Under the pieces are notes generated by a model. The model searched no databases. It was given only the letters and a program-made list of their open reading frames with translations, and was not told where the DNA came from. Of a stretch of DNA of 64,000 nucleotides, positions 54,354 to 63,828 are shown one piece after another. The stretch covers positions 248,001-312,000 of the forward strand of contig NZ_QQOA01000002.1 in assembly GCF_003443895.1 (NCBI RefSeq). Direction: 5' to 3'. Each line of letters begins with the position of its first letter. The first letter of the stretch is position 1. This DNA comes from Paraburkholderia phosphatilytica. Lineage in GTDB: Bacteria > Pseudomonadota > Gammaproteobacteria > Burkholderiales > Burkholderiaceae. Made by a program: the position numbers and the translations under genes.

Positions 54354-56495
54354 TCAATGCAGGCGCTGTGGCGTGCGGCCCGCGCGCCGGTCAGACAGAC
54401 GCAGCAGCACGGCGTCTTCCCGCTCCGGCGTCACTGGCGCGGCAGGCGTGGCGCCGTGCGCGCCATCGCCATCGCTCGCGGCGAGCGTGGCGACGAGTCC
54501 ATCCGGCACCGCGACGCGCGGTCTGCGATCGCCACCCGCTTGAGCCGCCGAACCGGCGGCGGCAGCAGGAACGCCCGCCGGCGACGCAACCCGCGCACGG
54601 CCCCCGTCAGGCGCGCGATACGTCGCGTCCAGCGCCGCATCGCGTGCACGCTGCGCGATGGTCGCGCGCTCGGTCTTCTCTTCCGCCGTCTCGCGCATGA
54701 CCTCGAAGAGCCACGCTTCGGTATCGCGCATCACGTTTTCACGCGCCGTGCGCGTGAAAAGCGCGTGATCGAGCTTCGGCAGCAGACGGACTTCCATGCC
54801 CGGATAGCGGCGCAATGCGCGGCCCTCGGGACCGAAATGGATCTTCAGCTCTTCGAGACCGACATCGAACGCGCCGTAGAGGAGCCGCACCTGCACGCCC
54901 TTCTCGTGCAGCTCGTGCATCAGCGCCTGCACCGGATTGCCGTCGAGCTTCGCGAGACCGACTCGCGCGAGCGCGCTGCGGGTCCGCCGATGCATTGACT
55001 GCCAGCTACGTGTGGTGACCGCGCGCGCCGCGCGCAACGCATCCGCTTCGCCGCGCAGCGCCTCGCCCCACTTGCGCAGGCTGAACGCCGAGCGCCAGTA
55101 GAGCCGGCTCTGCGCGAACACCGGCGCGCCCGGCTGACGTTCGGCGCCATCCCACACGAACTTCTGCAGGTTCACGCCCACGCAACCGACGATCGCCGGA
55201 TGCAGACGCGCCGCCTGCAAGCCATTGAACGCACCGCCGCACACGCCGATCACGACGATTCGCCGGTGGCCGCGCTGCGCGAGCCACGCGGCACCCGCCG
55301 CGACGTCGGCGCCCGACGCGTCCGCGTAGATCGTATCGAGCGTCACCTCGGGCGACAGCGGCGAGCTGTCGCCGAGACCCGCGAGATCCATCCGCAGCGA
55401 TACGACGCCCTGCTGCGCGAGACGCCGCGCGAACAGCGTGAACATGCGTCCGTCGCCGGTGTGGTGACTCGCACCCGTGTTGCAGAACAGCACCGCCGGC
55501 AGCTCTGGATCGGTGCGGTCCGGAATGCATTGGATGCCGAAGTAATTGCCTGCCTGATACGGCACGCCGAACGACACTGGCGTCTCGCGCGCATCGGATG
55601 CGGCAAGCCTGAGCGCAGGAGCAAGCGCATGCACCCGGCTGCCGCCGGCCGCGCCCTCTTCTCCGCGCGCGCGGTCGCCGCGCATCGCATCGCCTTCGTG
55701 CGTGCTCGCTTTGCGCGCGCCGTCGGCGAGCCATTGCACGAGCGTGTCGAACGCTTCGCGCGGCGTCTCGCTGTACAGCGCTTCCGTGAGGAAACGGTCG
55801 CATTCGTCGAACGGCCCCGTCGTCACCCGGCAGTCGAGCGACTCGTAGCGGCTAGCGAGCGCCTTCACGCGCCCCTGATCGATCGAATCGAGAATCAGCG
55901 CGCGTTGCGCCGGACGCAGCGCGCCGTTGATCTCGCCGCGCGCGAGATCGATCGCGGACAGACGCGCCACGTCGTCGCCGTGAATGCCGAAGCCATAGGC
56001 ATCGACATAGCCGGCGTTCTCGGGCAGCGGATCAGCATCGAAACCGGCGGGCGTGGTCAGCCAGCGTTGACGGTGCGCGCGCAGTTCGCGCACATAGAGA
56101 CGACCGGAGGTGACGGGGGCGAGCAGCGCAAGCGAATGCACGTCGCCGCGCCGCTCGGCGACGCGCGCCGCCAGCAGCGCGCCGAGACGGAAACCGCACA
56201 GCGCAATCTCGGTAACGCCGGTGCGGGCCCGCAGCGTATCGATCGCGAGGCTGATGCTGTCGAGCCATGCAGCGAGACGGCCTGGGTCTTCCTCAACGCC
56301 TGCCGAGTCGCCGGTGCCCGGATAGTCGAAGCGCAGCGTCGCGAGTCCGTTCGCCGCGAGCTGCGCGGCCAGACGCCGCCAGCCGCGATGCGTGCACAGC
56401 TGGTCGTAGCCGAATGGCGCGCACAGCACCACGCCGCGCGAGCCGCGCGCGGCATGCAGCCAGCCGAAGCACTCGCCGAATACGATCGGTTCCAT
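54354..56495 (-). CDS. Tandem alpha/beta hydrolase-like protein (exosortase-system hydrolase type)
   Basis: 713 residues. Domain 1 (1-260) has CAPFGYDQLCTHRGWRRLA and LRFDYPGTGDSAG, and its nucleophile elbow GFRLG has Arg103 where Ser is expected. Domain 2 (about 305-620) has FCNTGASHHTGDGRM, LRMDLAGLGDSSP and elbow GVCGG with Cys419. The last 90 residues are an Ala/Pro-rich tail. Related exosortase-associated hydrolases 1 and 2 are normally separate proteins. Likely role: acyl chemistry or carrier handling in exopolysaccharide assembly, not proven. Confidence 0.78.
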   Translation of the reverse strand: MEPIVFGECFGWLHAARGSRGVVLCAPFGYDQLCTHRGWRRLAAQLAANGLATLRFDYPGTGDSAGVEEDPGRLAAWLDSISLAIDTLRARTGVTEIALCGFRLGALLAARVAERRGDVHSLALLAPVTSGRLYVRELRAHRQRWLTTPAGFDADPLPENAGYVDAYGFGIHGDDVARLSAIDLARGEINGALRPAQRALILDSIDQGRVKALASRYESLDCRVTTGPFDECDRFLTEALYSETPREAFDTLVQWLADGARKASTHEGDAMRGDRARGEEGAAGGSRVHALAPALRLAASDARETPVSFGVPYQAGNYFGIQCIPDRTDPELPAVLFCNTGASHHTGDGRMFTLFARRLAQQGVVSLRMDLAGLGDSSPLSPEVTLDTIYADASGADVAAGAAWLAQRGHRRIVVIGVCGGAFNGLQAARLHPAIVGCVGVNLQKFVWDGAERQPGAPVFAQSRLYWRSAFSLRKWGEALRGEADALRAARAVTTRSWQSMHRRTRSALARVGLAKLDGNPVQALMHELHEKGVQVRLLYGAFDVGLEELKIHFGPEGRALRRYPGMEVRLLPKLDHALFTRTARENVMRDTEAWLFEVMRETAEEKTERATIAQRARDAALDATYRAPDGGRARVASPAGVPAAAAGSAAQAGGDRRPRVAVPDGLVATLAASDGDGAHGATPAAPVTPEREDAVLLRLSDRRAGRTPQRLH

Positions 56496-56695
56496 CCCCC
56501 GCTCAACCTCCCTCGATGCTGCTGATTCGTTTGATTCGTATGATTCGCCTGCCCTGCGTGCTGGGTGCCACCCGGTGCGCGGCACACTGACCGTGGTATT
56601 CAAGCAGGCCCGTTGCAAGGACACCGTTCGTCGGCCCACAAAGCCTTACAAGGCCGTGCGTGACAAGCGTGCGATTGCAGGCCGATGCGTCACAG

Positions 56696-58225
56696 TCAAA
56701 CCATGCGATCGCCGGTCTGCACACGCGTGCGGCGCATCGCGAGCGCGGGCAGTTCCCGCACGAACGCGCGCAGCGGCGCCGACAGCGCGAGCGTGATGCC
56801 CAGGTTCACCGCGGCCATCACGAGCGCGGCCGCGGCCAGTTCGAGGAAGCCCGACAGCGCATCCGCGAGCAGCATCGCGACACCGAGGCAGGCCGCGTGC
56901 GGCAGCAGCACGCCGAGCAGCGTGCGGCCGCCGAGCTTCGCCGAGCGCACCAGCAGCGCGCCATCCACCAGCGAACGGCACAGCACCGCAAGCGCGGCGC
57001 CGACCAGTCCCAGCGTCGACAGGCCGAGCCACAGCATCAGCGCGAGGAGCGGCAGCTGGATCATGCTGATGCGCGCAGCGCGCCCCGGGTCGGCCTGTGC
57101 CTGCAGCAGCACGCGCACCACGCTCGCCGTGCTGCCCACCCACACCGCCAGCGCGAGCACGCGCCCCGCGGCAACGCCAGCGGTGGCGAGATCGTTGCCG
57201 ACCCACCAAGCGAGGAACGGATGCAGCACGCAGATCGCGACGATGGTGGCCGGCGTCAGCACGCCCGCGACGAGCGCGATGCCCTGCCGCGTCAGCGCAT
57301 GCGCATCGCTGCGCGACGACGCCGACAGGCGCGGAAACAGCGAACGCATCACCGCCGTGGGCAGCACCGCGAGACGGCTCACCAGGTTCTGAGGCGTCGC
57401 GTAGTACGCGACTTCGCGCGCGCCCATCATGCCGCCGATGAAAAGACGATCGAGACTCGTCGCGAGCGCTTCCGCCGCACCGCCGATCACGACCCACGCG
57501 CCGAAGCTGAACAGCTGGCGCACGATCGCGACGCTCGGCGTATGCCAGCGCGACAGGCCGAGCGAACGGCGCGTCGAGATCCACAGCACGATCCCGCTGA
57601 GCACGCGCGTGATCACCGCGGCGCCGATCACGACCGGCAGCGTCGGCGAAATAAAGTGCGCGGCCAGCAGCGGCACGCACTGGAACGACGCCATGCCGAG
57701 CACCTGGTTCAGGTTGAACACGCCGAAGCGGTCGGCGCCCGTCAGCGAACCGGCGAAGACCCAGGTGATATTGGCAAGCGGAATGGCGATCGCGAGCCAC
57801 GGCAGGCTCGCGTAGATTTCATGGCTGAAACCCGGCGACAGATGCGCGAACCACGTCAGATAGACGAGTGCGCCGCCCAGCAGCAACACCGCGCCGATCA
57901 CGCCGGTGATGAAGTTCATGCAGACCGCGCTGAAAAACACTTCCTCGAGCTGCGCGTGCGCGCGGTCGTGGCCTTGCCGGTCGGCATGCGCGTCGGAGTC
58001 GTGTTCGGCCGCGCAGGCGATCGAGATGCGGTTTTCGGTGGCGAGGCTGATGCCGAGATCGAGCACCCCGAAGTAGCCGATCACGGTCCACACGAGGTTC
58101 ATCATCCCGTAGCGCTGCGCGCCGAGCGCGGACAGATAGCCCGGCACGGTGACGAGCGAGATGCCGATAGGCACCAGTGTTCCCGCCAGCGTGAGGCCGG
58201 CATTCTTCAAGATCCGCCTGTCCAT
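56696..58225 (-). CDS. Polysaccharide flippase (Wzx-like, MATE/MOP superfamily)
   Basis: 509 residues, about 12-14 helices, starting MDRRILKNAGLTLAGTLVPIG. Typical segments RYGMMNLVWTVIGYFGVLDLG and an inter-helix hydrophilic stretch at 75-95 rich in Asp/His. Presumably translocates lipid-linked sugar repeats. ATG 58225 chosen; frame extension to 58351 rejected. Confidence 0.87.
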   Translation of the reverse strand: MDRRILKNAGLTLAGTLVPIGISLVTVPGYLSALGAQRYGMMNLVWTVIGYFGVLDLGISLATENRISIACAAEHDSDAHADRQGHDRAHAQLEEVFFSAVCMNFITGVIGAVLLLGGALVYLTWFAHLSPGFSHEIYASLPWLAIAIPLANITWVFAGSLTGADRFGVFNLNQVLGMASFQCVPLLAAHFISPTLPVVIGAAVITRVLSGIVLWISTRRSLGLSRWHTPSVAIVRQLFSFGAWVVIGGAAEALATSLDRLFIGGMMGAREVAYYATPQNLVSRLAVLPTAVMRSLFPRLSASSRSDAHALTRQGIALVAGVLTPATIVAICVLHPFLAWWVGNDLATAGVAAGRVLALAVWVGSTASVVRVLLQAQADPGRAARISMIQLPLLALMLWLGLSTLGLVGAALAVLCRSLVDGALLVRSAKLGGRTLLGVLLPHAACLGVAMLLADALSGFLELAAAALVMAAVNLGITLALSAPLRAFVRELPALAMRRTRVQTGDRMV

Positions 58226-58400
58226 CCGCTCCCCCGAGTGACGGCAATGCTGTGCGCTGCGGCCGCGGCCTTCGAATGTGGCCCGCGTGCCAATCGCATG
58301 CGATACAGGATTGTGCTTAATACGCCGGGCCGGTACCGTGCGTCCGCGCACGAACCGTGCACGGACGCAACGGTGGCATTGATCGCGGCAATCCGCGCGC

Positions 58401-58426
58401 TCAGGCCGGGCGTTCAGGCCGGGCGT
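58401..58426 (-). repeat. 13-bp tandem repeat after the glycosyltransferase stop
   Basis: TCAGGCCGGGCGT at 58401-58413 and 58414-58426; a third partial unit begins with the TGA stop codon (58427-58429) of the glycosyltransferase gene. Slippage-type duplication; no function seen. Confidence 0.8.
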
Positions 58427-59581
58427 TCAGGCCGTCACGACCGTCTCGCGATACACCGCCGCGACCTTCGCCGCGATCACGCGATTGTCGAAGTTCGAAC
58501 GCGCATAGCGGGTACAGGTGCGCTCGTCCGGCAGTTTCGTGCGACCGAGCAGCGCATCGGCGATGCCCGCGCCGATCGCGTCGTAGCCCATCGACTGGAA
58601 CACCAGCTCCGGCGACAGCGGCGCGACCGCCTCCGGCAGCCCGCCCACGGGCGTCACCAGCACCGGCGTGCCGGCCGCGAGCGATTCGATCGTCGTGAGG
58701 CCGAAGCCTTCCAGCGCGAGGCTCGGCACGACCGAAATGTCGGACGCGCGGTACCACAGCGGCAACTTCGCGTCGGGTACGTAGCCCGCGAGCTGCACGT
58801 GGTTCTCCAGTCCGCGCGCGACGAGCCGCTCGTGCAGCGCGTCTTCGAGCGGTCCCTTGCCTGCGATCACGAGCAGCGCATCGGGCACTGCCTGGCGCAC
58901 GACGAACATCGCGTCGATCAGTTCTTCGAGGCCCATGCGCGCGACCAGCCGGCGGATGCAGAACACGATCGGCCGGTCGGCCGGCAGGCCGAGCTGCTTG
59001 CGCGCCCGCGCCTTCGCGACGCGGATCGCGAAACGCGAAACGTCGACGCAGCCGGGCACGATGCGGATCGTCTCTTCCTTCACGCCATAGCGTTCCTGCA
59101 GCACGTTGCTGAACGCCTGCGACAGCACGATGTGCCGCGTCGCATGCCGGTAGACGGATTTTTCCAGCGCGTGGCGCGCGATCAGCGACGCGCGGCTGCC
59201 GCCCTCCACGCCCGATTCGTCGGCCCATGGTCCATGGAAATGCACGACGCGCGGCGTCTTGCGGAAGAGGCCCAGCGTCGGCGCCGCGTACAACGCGAAG
59301 TGCGACGCGACGATATCTGGCGCGTGCGCGCGCTTGAGGCGCCGCGACTGCGCGCGCGCATGCCACATGCGCTGGTCGAGGCGCGCGCCCGGTTCCGCGA
59401 ACGCGAGCACGCGGCCGCCCGAATCGCGTTCGACGTCCGTCGAGCCCGCGACGAGGCCGCGCGTATTCACGCCCTGCGAAGGCAGCGTTTCGACGAGCGC
59501 CTTGAACATGCGTTCGAGCCCGCCCGGCCGCTCGCCGAACCAGTGCATGCCGATCTGCAGCGAATCGAGAGCCTCGCTCAT
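58427..59581 (-). CDS. Glycosyltransferase, family 4-like
   Basis: 384 residues, GT-B fold. N-terminal GMHWFGERPGGLERMFKALV, C-terminal PSLALEGFGLTTIESLAAGTP, the EX7E motif and KEETIRIVPGCVDVSRF. Start overlaps the previous gene's stop by ATGA (59578-59581). Confidence 0.91.
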   Translation of the reverse strand: MSEALDSLQIGMHWFGERPGGLERMFKALVETLPSQGVNTRGLVAGSTDVERDSGGRVLAFAEPGARLDQRMWHARAQSRRLKRAHAPDIVASHFALYAAPTLGLFRKTPRVVHFHGPWADESGVEGGSRASLIARHALEKSVYRHATRHIVLSQAFSNVLQERYGVKEETIRIVPGCVDVSRFAIRVAKARARKQLGLPADRPIVFCIRRLVARMGLEELIDAMFVVRQAVPDALLVIAGKGPLEDALHERLVARGLENHVQLAGYVPDAKLPLWYRASDISVVPSLALEGFGLTTIESLAAGTPVLVTPVGGLPEAVAPLSPELVFQSMGYDAIGAGIADALLGRTKLPDERTCTRYARSNFDNRVIAAKVAAVYRETVVTA

Positions 59582-60777
59582 GACACCGCCGTCACAGTGC
59601 CGGCCTTGCCGACCGCCGGATCACCCGCGCGCACGGCTTGCGGCGAGCGCCGCCCCGCGACCACGTCGTCGTAGAGCGACAGGTAGCGGCCCGCCATCCG
59701 TTCCCAGCTGAGCGTCGCTGCGAGCTTGCGCGCCGCCTCGCCCATCGCGCGGGCACGCGCCGGGTCGCCGGCGATCGATCCGATCGCGGCCGACAGCGCG
59801 CCGATGTCTTCCGGGTTGTCGAGCACCACGCCGCAGTCGCTGCCGATCACTTCCGCACCGCCCGCCGTCGCCACCGTCACCACCGGCAGCGCGCTCGCGA
59901 GCGCTTCCAGCAGCACGAGGCTCATCGCCTCATAACGTGACGGAAACACGAACGCGTCGACCGAGCGCATCAGCGCCGGCATGTCGCGCACGAAGTCGGT
60001 GAAATGCACGCGGTCGGCTACGCCCAGTTCGGCGGCGAGCGCCGGATAGCGGCTGTTGCGCAGCGCGCCGGCCACCACCAGATGCACGTGGTCCGGGGTC
60101 GTGCGCAACGCGTGCAGCACCGCGTCGAGATTCTTGCGCGGCACCCGCAGGTCGCCCGCGAACAGCAGCAGGAACGCGTCCTTCGGCAAATCGAAGCGTT
60201 CGCGCTGCGCGAGGCCCGGCGCGAACTCGCACAGGTCGACGCCATTGTGGATCACACGCAGGCTGCGCTCGTCGGCGCCGGTGGCGCGCACTTCTTCGGC
60301 CACCTTCTGAGACACCGGCACGACCACGCGCGACGCGCGAAACGCGCGGCGTTCGCACCACATGTTCACGCGGGTGAACAGCCACTGGTAGGTGTCGTAC
60401 GCGCGCTTCAACGGCTTGAACGGATAGAAGCCGCAGCGATACCAGCCGTCGTGCACAAAGTGCACCGAGTTCACGTCGGCATTCGCCCAGGTGATGAAGC
60501 CGTTCACGTGGATCACGTCGAACTCCTGACGATGCCGGCGGATCCACGCGCTGCTCTTCAGCGCGAACATCTGGTACTTGAGCAGCGAACTGGGCAGCGC
60601 GCTCTCGCGCACCTGCACGAAACGCAGATGCGGATGCGGCAGCAGCACAGGCGCGACGCGCGAGCCGAGCACGGTCACGAAGTGGCCCGCATCGAGCGCC
60701 GCGCGCACGATCTCGTAGTTGACCCGCCCTTGCCCATCGTGATTGCCCACCACATGGGTGACGATCAGTATTCTCAT
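59578..60777 (-). CDS. Glycosyltransferase, family 4-like
   Basis: 399 residues, GT-B. ILIVTHVVGNHDGQGRVNYE, DVIHVNGFITW, RVIHNGVDLCEFAPG, and PSRYEAMSLVLLEALASALP with EX7E. ATG 60777. Sits 35 bases after the polymerase gene. Confidence 0.92.
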   Translation of the reverse strand: MRILIVTHVVGNHDGQGRVNYEIVRAALDAGHFVTVLGSRVAPVLLPHPHLRFVQVRESALPSSLLKYQMFALKSSAWIRRHRQEFDVIHVNGFITWANADVNSVHFVHDGWYRCGFYPFKPLKRAYDTYQWLFTRVNMWCERRAFRASRVVVPVSQKVAEEVRATGADERSLRVIHNGVDLCEFAPGLAQRERFDLPKDAFLLLFAGDLRVPRKNLDAVLHALRTTPDHVHLVVAGALRNSRYPALAAELGVADRVHFTDFVRDMPALMRSVDAFVFPSRYEAMSLVLLEALASALPVVTVATAGGAEVIGSDCGVVLDNPEDIGALSAAIGSIAGDPARARAMGEAARKLAATLSWERMAGRYLSLYDDVVAGRRSPQAVRAGDPAVGKAGTVTAVS

Positions 60778-60812
60778 GGTGCTCCCCCGCGCTGTGCGCC
60801 TGGCGGCGTGCG

Positions 60813-62699
60813 CTAGATCGTTGGTTGTGTAGTGCGTTGCAGCGGCCGCGTGGCGCCGGACGCATGCATGCCGTACTGCGTGACGGTCATCCCGCTCGCC
60901 GGCTGCATGCCCTGCTGTTTCGTCTGCCCGCCGGCCGTTTTTCTGCCGCGCGCACCCGCTGGCGACGCGGCGTTCGACCCGCGCTCGCGCGCATAGCGCA
61001 GCGCGTTGACCGGCATCACGACACTGATGAAGAAGAACATGCCCGACGCCGCGACGAGCGTGTTCGAGAACACCATCATCGTCAGCACCGCGAACGCCGA
61101 GCCGACGCCCGACATCCCGAAGCGGTCCTCCGGACGGCGGCGCGTCGCGGTGAACGCGCGCGACAGCGCGAGAAACACGCCCGACACGTACAGCAGCGAG
61201 CCCGGCCAGCCCATTACGTACGGCACTTCCATCAGGCCGCTGTCGAACACGCCGATCGTCTTCGACGAGGTGTCCACCAGCTTGCTCGCGAGACCCGTCG
61301 TGCCGAAGCCCTGGCCGGTGATGTCGGTGAGCGCGGTGGAGAGAAAGCCGCTGTAGAAATCGGCGCGCGCCTGGAAGCTGTTGTCGTCGTTCAGGTTCTG
61401 CACCGTCTCGAGCCGCTTCGTGAAGTGGTCGGTGATCTCGTTGAAGAACAGCACCGGCGTGCACAGCACGACGAGACCGAACACGCTCGCAAAGAGGCGG
61501 ATGCGGCTCTTCAGGTCGAGCATCGCGACCGGATAGATGAGCCCGATCAGGAGGCCGCCCCACGCGCTGCGCACCGACGTGAACATCAGTGCCGGCAGCG
61601 CGAGCCCGGCCGCGACCCGCTGCCAGCGGCGCGCCGCGAGCGACATCAGGAGGCAGATCATCGCGGTATTCGCGAACGGACCCGACGAGTTCATCGTGCT
61701 CGATACGCGCATCATGAACGGCACCGCGTCGCCTTCCGAATGCATGCCCGACGCGAGCAGCCAGTACGCGTCCCACGGCAGCGGATTGACGAATTCGTAG
61801 ATGCCGTACGCGCCCATCAGCGCCGCGCCCCACACGAAGGTCTTCAGCAGCACGCGCTGGTAGTTCGGGTGTTCTTCCCACGTCGCGACGAGGCGAAAGC
61901 CGATCAGCGCCGGCAGCATGCTGCCCACCGCCGCGAATGTCGCGGCCGGAATGCCCGCGCGCGTCACGCCGATCAGATACGCGTACAGCAGGCCGAGCAG
62001 CACCAGCACGAGCGGCGCCGCACGGCGCTGGCCGAGCATGTTGAAGTTGGTGATCAGCGTGAAGCCCGAGATCGCCGACACGATCAGCGGCGCGGTCATC
62101 GTCAGGCTCACGGGGTTGAAGCCGCCCGCGAAGTAGTCGCCGATGCGCCGGATCTCCGGGGTCAGGAAGAACACCCAGCACACGAAACCCAGATAGTGAG
62201 CGGGATGCCAGCGGTAGAGCCACAGCGCGATGCCGAGCGACAGCACCGGAAACACGTACTCGACGAGCCGTCCCTGATGCGCAAAGCCGAGCGCGAACAT
62301 CAGCACGAACAGCGCGATCGGCACGCTCACCGGGCCGAACAGGCGCCGTTTCGGCCGGCGCGCGACAAAACGCTCCACCGTCCCTGCGGGTGCCACCGGC
62401 GGCCGCCAGCGCAGCTTCGACGCAACCGCATCCACGTGCAGGCGCCCGCCCGTCGTCGCGAGCGCGCCGCCGCCGCCGCGCCGCGGCGCCGCATGACCGT
62501 CCGGGTCCGCGGTATGCGACGCATGCGAGGACGAGGCTTCGGCGGACGAGGCCCGGCCATGTTCCAGATGGTGGGATTCGGGTGCGGCGTGCTGGGCTGG
62601 GTTCGACCCGGTGTTTCCGGTAGAACCCGCGGCAGCGCTGTCGTCCACGCCGTCGCGCGGGTTGGCGCGCCCCGTGGCGCGCCCGGAATCAGGGCTCAC
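60813..62699 (-). CDS. O-antigen ligase/polymerase-like membrane protein
   Basis: 628 residues. A disordered Ser/His/Pro-rich N-terminus of about 120 residues precedes about 11 membrane helices. The long extracytoplasmic loop FFNEITDHFTKRLETVQNL, DDNSFQARADFYSGFLSTAL and GQGFGTTGLAS is like Wzy/WaaL. C-terminal 60 residues are hydrophilic. Likely polymerises repeat units. Confidence 0.8.
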   Translation of the reverse strand: MSPDSGRATGRANPRDGVDDSAAAGSTGNTGSNPAQHAAPESHHLEHGRASSAEASSSHASHTADPDGHAAPRRGGGGALATTGGRLHVDAVASKLRWRPPVAPAGTVERFVARRPKRRLFGPVSVPIALFVLMFALGFAHQGRLVEYVFPVLSLGIALWLYRWHPAHYLGFVCWVFFLTPEIRRIGDYFAGGFNPVSLTMTAPLIVSAISGFTLITNFNMLGQRRAAPLVLVLLGLLYAYLIGVTRAGIPAATFAAVGSMLPALIGFRLVATWEEHPNYQRVLLKTFVWGAALMGAYGIYEFVNPLPWDAYWLLASGMHSEGDAVPFMMRVSSTMNSSGPFANTAMICLLMSLAARRWQRVAAGLALPALMFTSVRSAWGGLLIGLIYPVAMLDLKSRIRLFASVFGLVVLCTPVLFFNEITDHFTKRLETVQNLNDDNSFQARADFYSGFLSTALTDITGQGFGTTGLASKLVDTSSKTIGVFDSGLMEVPYVMGWPGSLLYVSGVFLALSRAFTATRRRPEDRFGMSGVGSAFAVLTMMVFSNTLVAASGMFFFISVVMPVNALRYARERGSNAASPAGARGRKTAGGQTKQQGMQPASGMTVTQYGMHASGATRPLQRTTQPTI

Positions 62700-62708
62700 T
62701 GCCGCGGC

Positions 62709-63245
62709 TCACAGCAGTTCGAAGCTGTTGACGACCGACAGCCGGCCCCGGTCGCGCCGCAGCGAACCGAAGAGCGGCTGCGCGGTGCCGCGCGCGGGAC
62801 GGCGCAGGCCGATATAGGCCGTGCCGTGCTCGAGAAACGGGCCATCCGTCTTACGAAAGCCGAACTGCTCATAGAACGCGCGCAGGCCGACCGGCGCGTT
62901 GATGCGCACGGTGCGCGACGGCCAGCGGTTGCCGATTGCCTGCAGCGCGCGTTCGATGAGGATTTCGGCGGTGCCGTCGCCGCGCCGCACGGGGCTCGTG
63001 AGCACCTTGTCGACGATCACTTCCGGGTCTTCGAGGTCGCCCGGCTGGATGCGGGCGTAGGCCATGATCGGCATTGGACGGGTCAGGTCCTCTGCGGCAA
63101 ACAGATGAAGCGCGTCGGCATCGTGGCCGTCGGCATCGAGGTGGACATGCGATTGTTCTACAACGAACACTGCGCTGCGTGCGCGTAGGATCAGATACAG
63201 CTCGCGCGCCGTGAGTTGGTCAAACTCCAGCGTCTTCCAGTTCAT
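62709..63245 (-). CDS. GNAT acetyltransferase, ElaA-like
   Basis: 178 residues. MNWKTLEFDQLTARELYLIL and FVVEQ are the ElaA N-terminus; acetyl-CoA binding region VRRGDGTAEILIERAL, then FYEQFGF. AGGGGAGAGTC before ATG 63245 (GTG 63248 adjacent). First gene of the minus-strand run, divergent from the ACP gene. Confidence 0.88.
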   Translation of the reverse strand: MNWKTLEFDQLTARELYLILRARSAVFVVEQSHVHLDADGHDADALHLFAAEDLTRPMPIMAYARIQPGDLEDPEVIVDKVLTSPVRRGDGTAEILIERALQAIGNRWPSRTVRINAPVGLRAFYEQFGFRKTDGPFLEHGTAYIGLRRPARGTAQPLFGSLRRDRGRLSVVNSFELL

Positions 63246-63576
63246 CACGACTCTCCCCTTTTTGACCGGAGTTGGCCTTCAACGCTTGTTCCGGTCCCAT
63301 GCAAGATGGTTGCTGCAATTTGTTGGCGCAGGTGCTTCCCATGCCGTGGCCTGTGGTCTTGCAAGCCATGACCGAACAGTACTTCCCGCGGGGGTCGGAT
63401 TTCCGTGCGGGAACGCACCGACGCTGACGCTTGACAATTCGTTTAATACGTCCAACTCGTGCAGCCACCATCGACGGCACCCCGTCACCCGGCACGCTGC
63501 ACATCGGACCCGCCAGCGCACAGCGGGCGCCGAACACCAAGTGGCGCGATTCATGATTCACGAGGGGTTCCACTCC
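63246..63576. other. 331-base divergent intergenic region
   Basis: Between the GNAT and ACP genes; must hold promoters for both. TTGACA at 63431-63436 is not followed by a good -10 element at normal spacing. No ORF or repeat recognised. Confidence 0.35.
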
Positions 63577-63828
63577 ATGAAAACTGCACTGCGACGCATC
63601 CTTTCCGAATCGGCTCGTCTCGACGTTTCGCCGGATACCCTCGCCGATGACGCCGACCTGTACGCAGCCGGACTGTCGTCGCTCGCGACCGTCCACATCA
63701 TGCTCGCGATCGAAGACGAATTCGGCATCGAGATTCCCGACCGCATGCTCACGCGCAGGCTCTTTTCCAGCATCGATTCGCTCGCCGCGGCCGTGACCGA
63801 ACTGCAGCAGGCCAAGGCGGCAGCATGA
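63577..63828 (+). CDS. Acyl carrier protein
   Basis: 83 residues, four-helix ACP pattern. The phosphopantetheine Ser lies in AAGLSSLATVHIML (in place of the usual DSL), then EDEFGIEIPDR. Its neighbour, an acyl-CoA dehydrogenase-like gene, overlaps by ATGA. Probably carries an acyl group for modification of the polysaccharide or a lipid. Confidence 0.9.
   Translation: MKTALRRILSESARLDVSPDTLADDADLYAAGLSSLATVHIMLAIEDEFGIEIPDRMLTRRLFSSIDSLAAAVTELQQAKAAA

Noticed and set aside
56660-59674. 1004-codon plus-strand frame
   Set aside because: Antisense to the flippase and a glycosyltransferase, highly Arg/Gln/His-rich, no ribosome site or domain.
60825-63188. 787-codon plus-strand frame
   Set aside because: Shadow of the polymerase and GNAT genes with the same low-complexity Arg/His bias.
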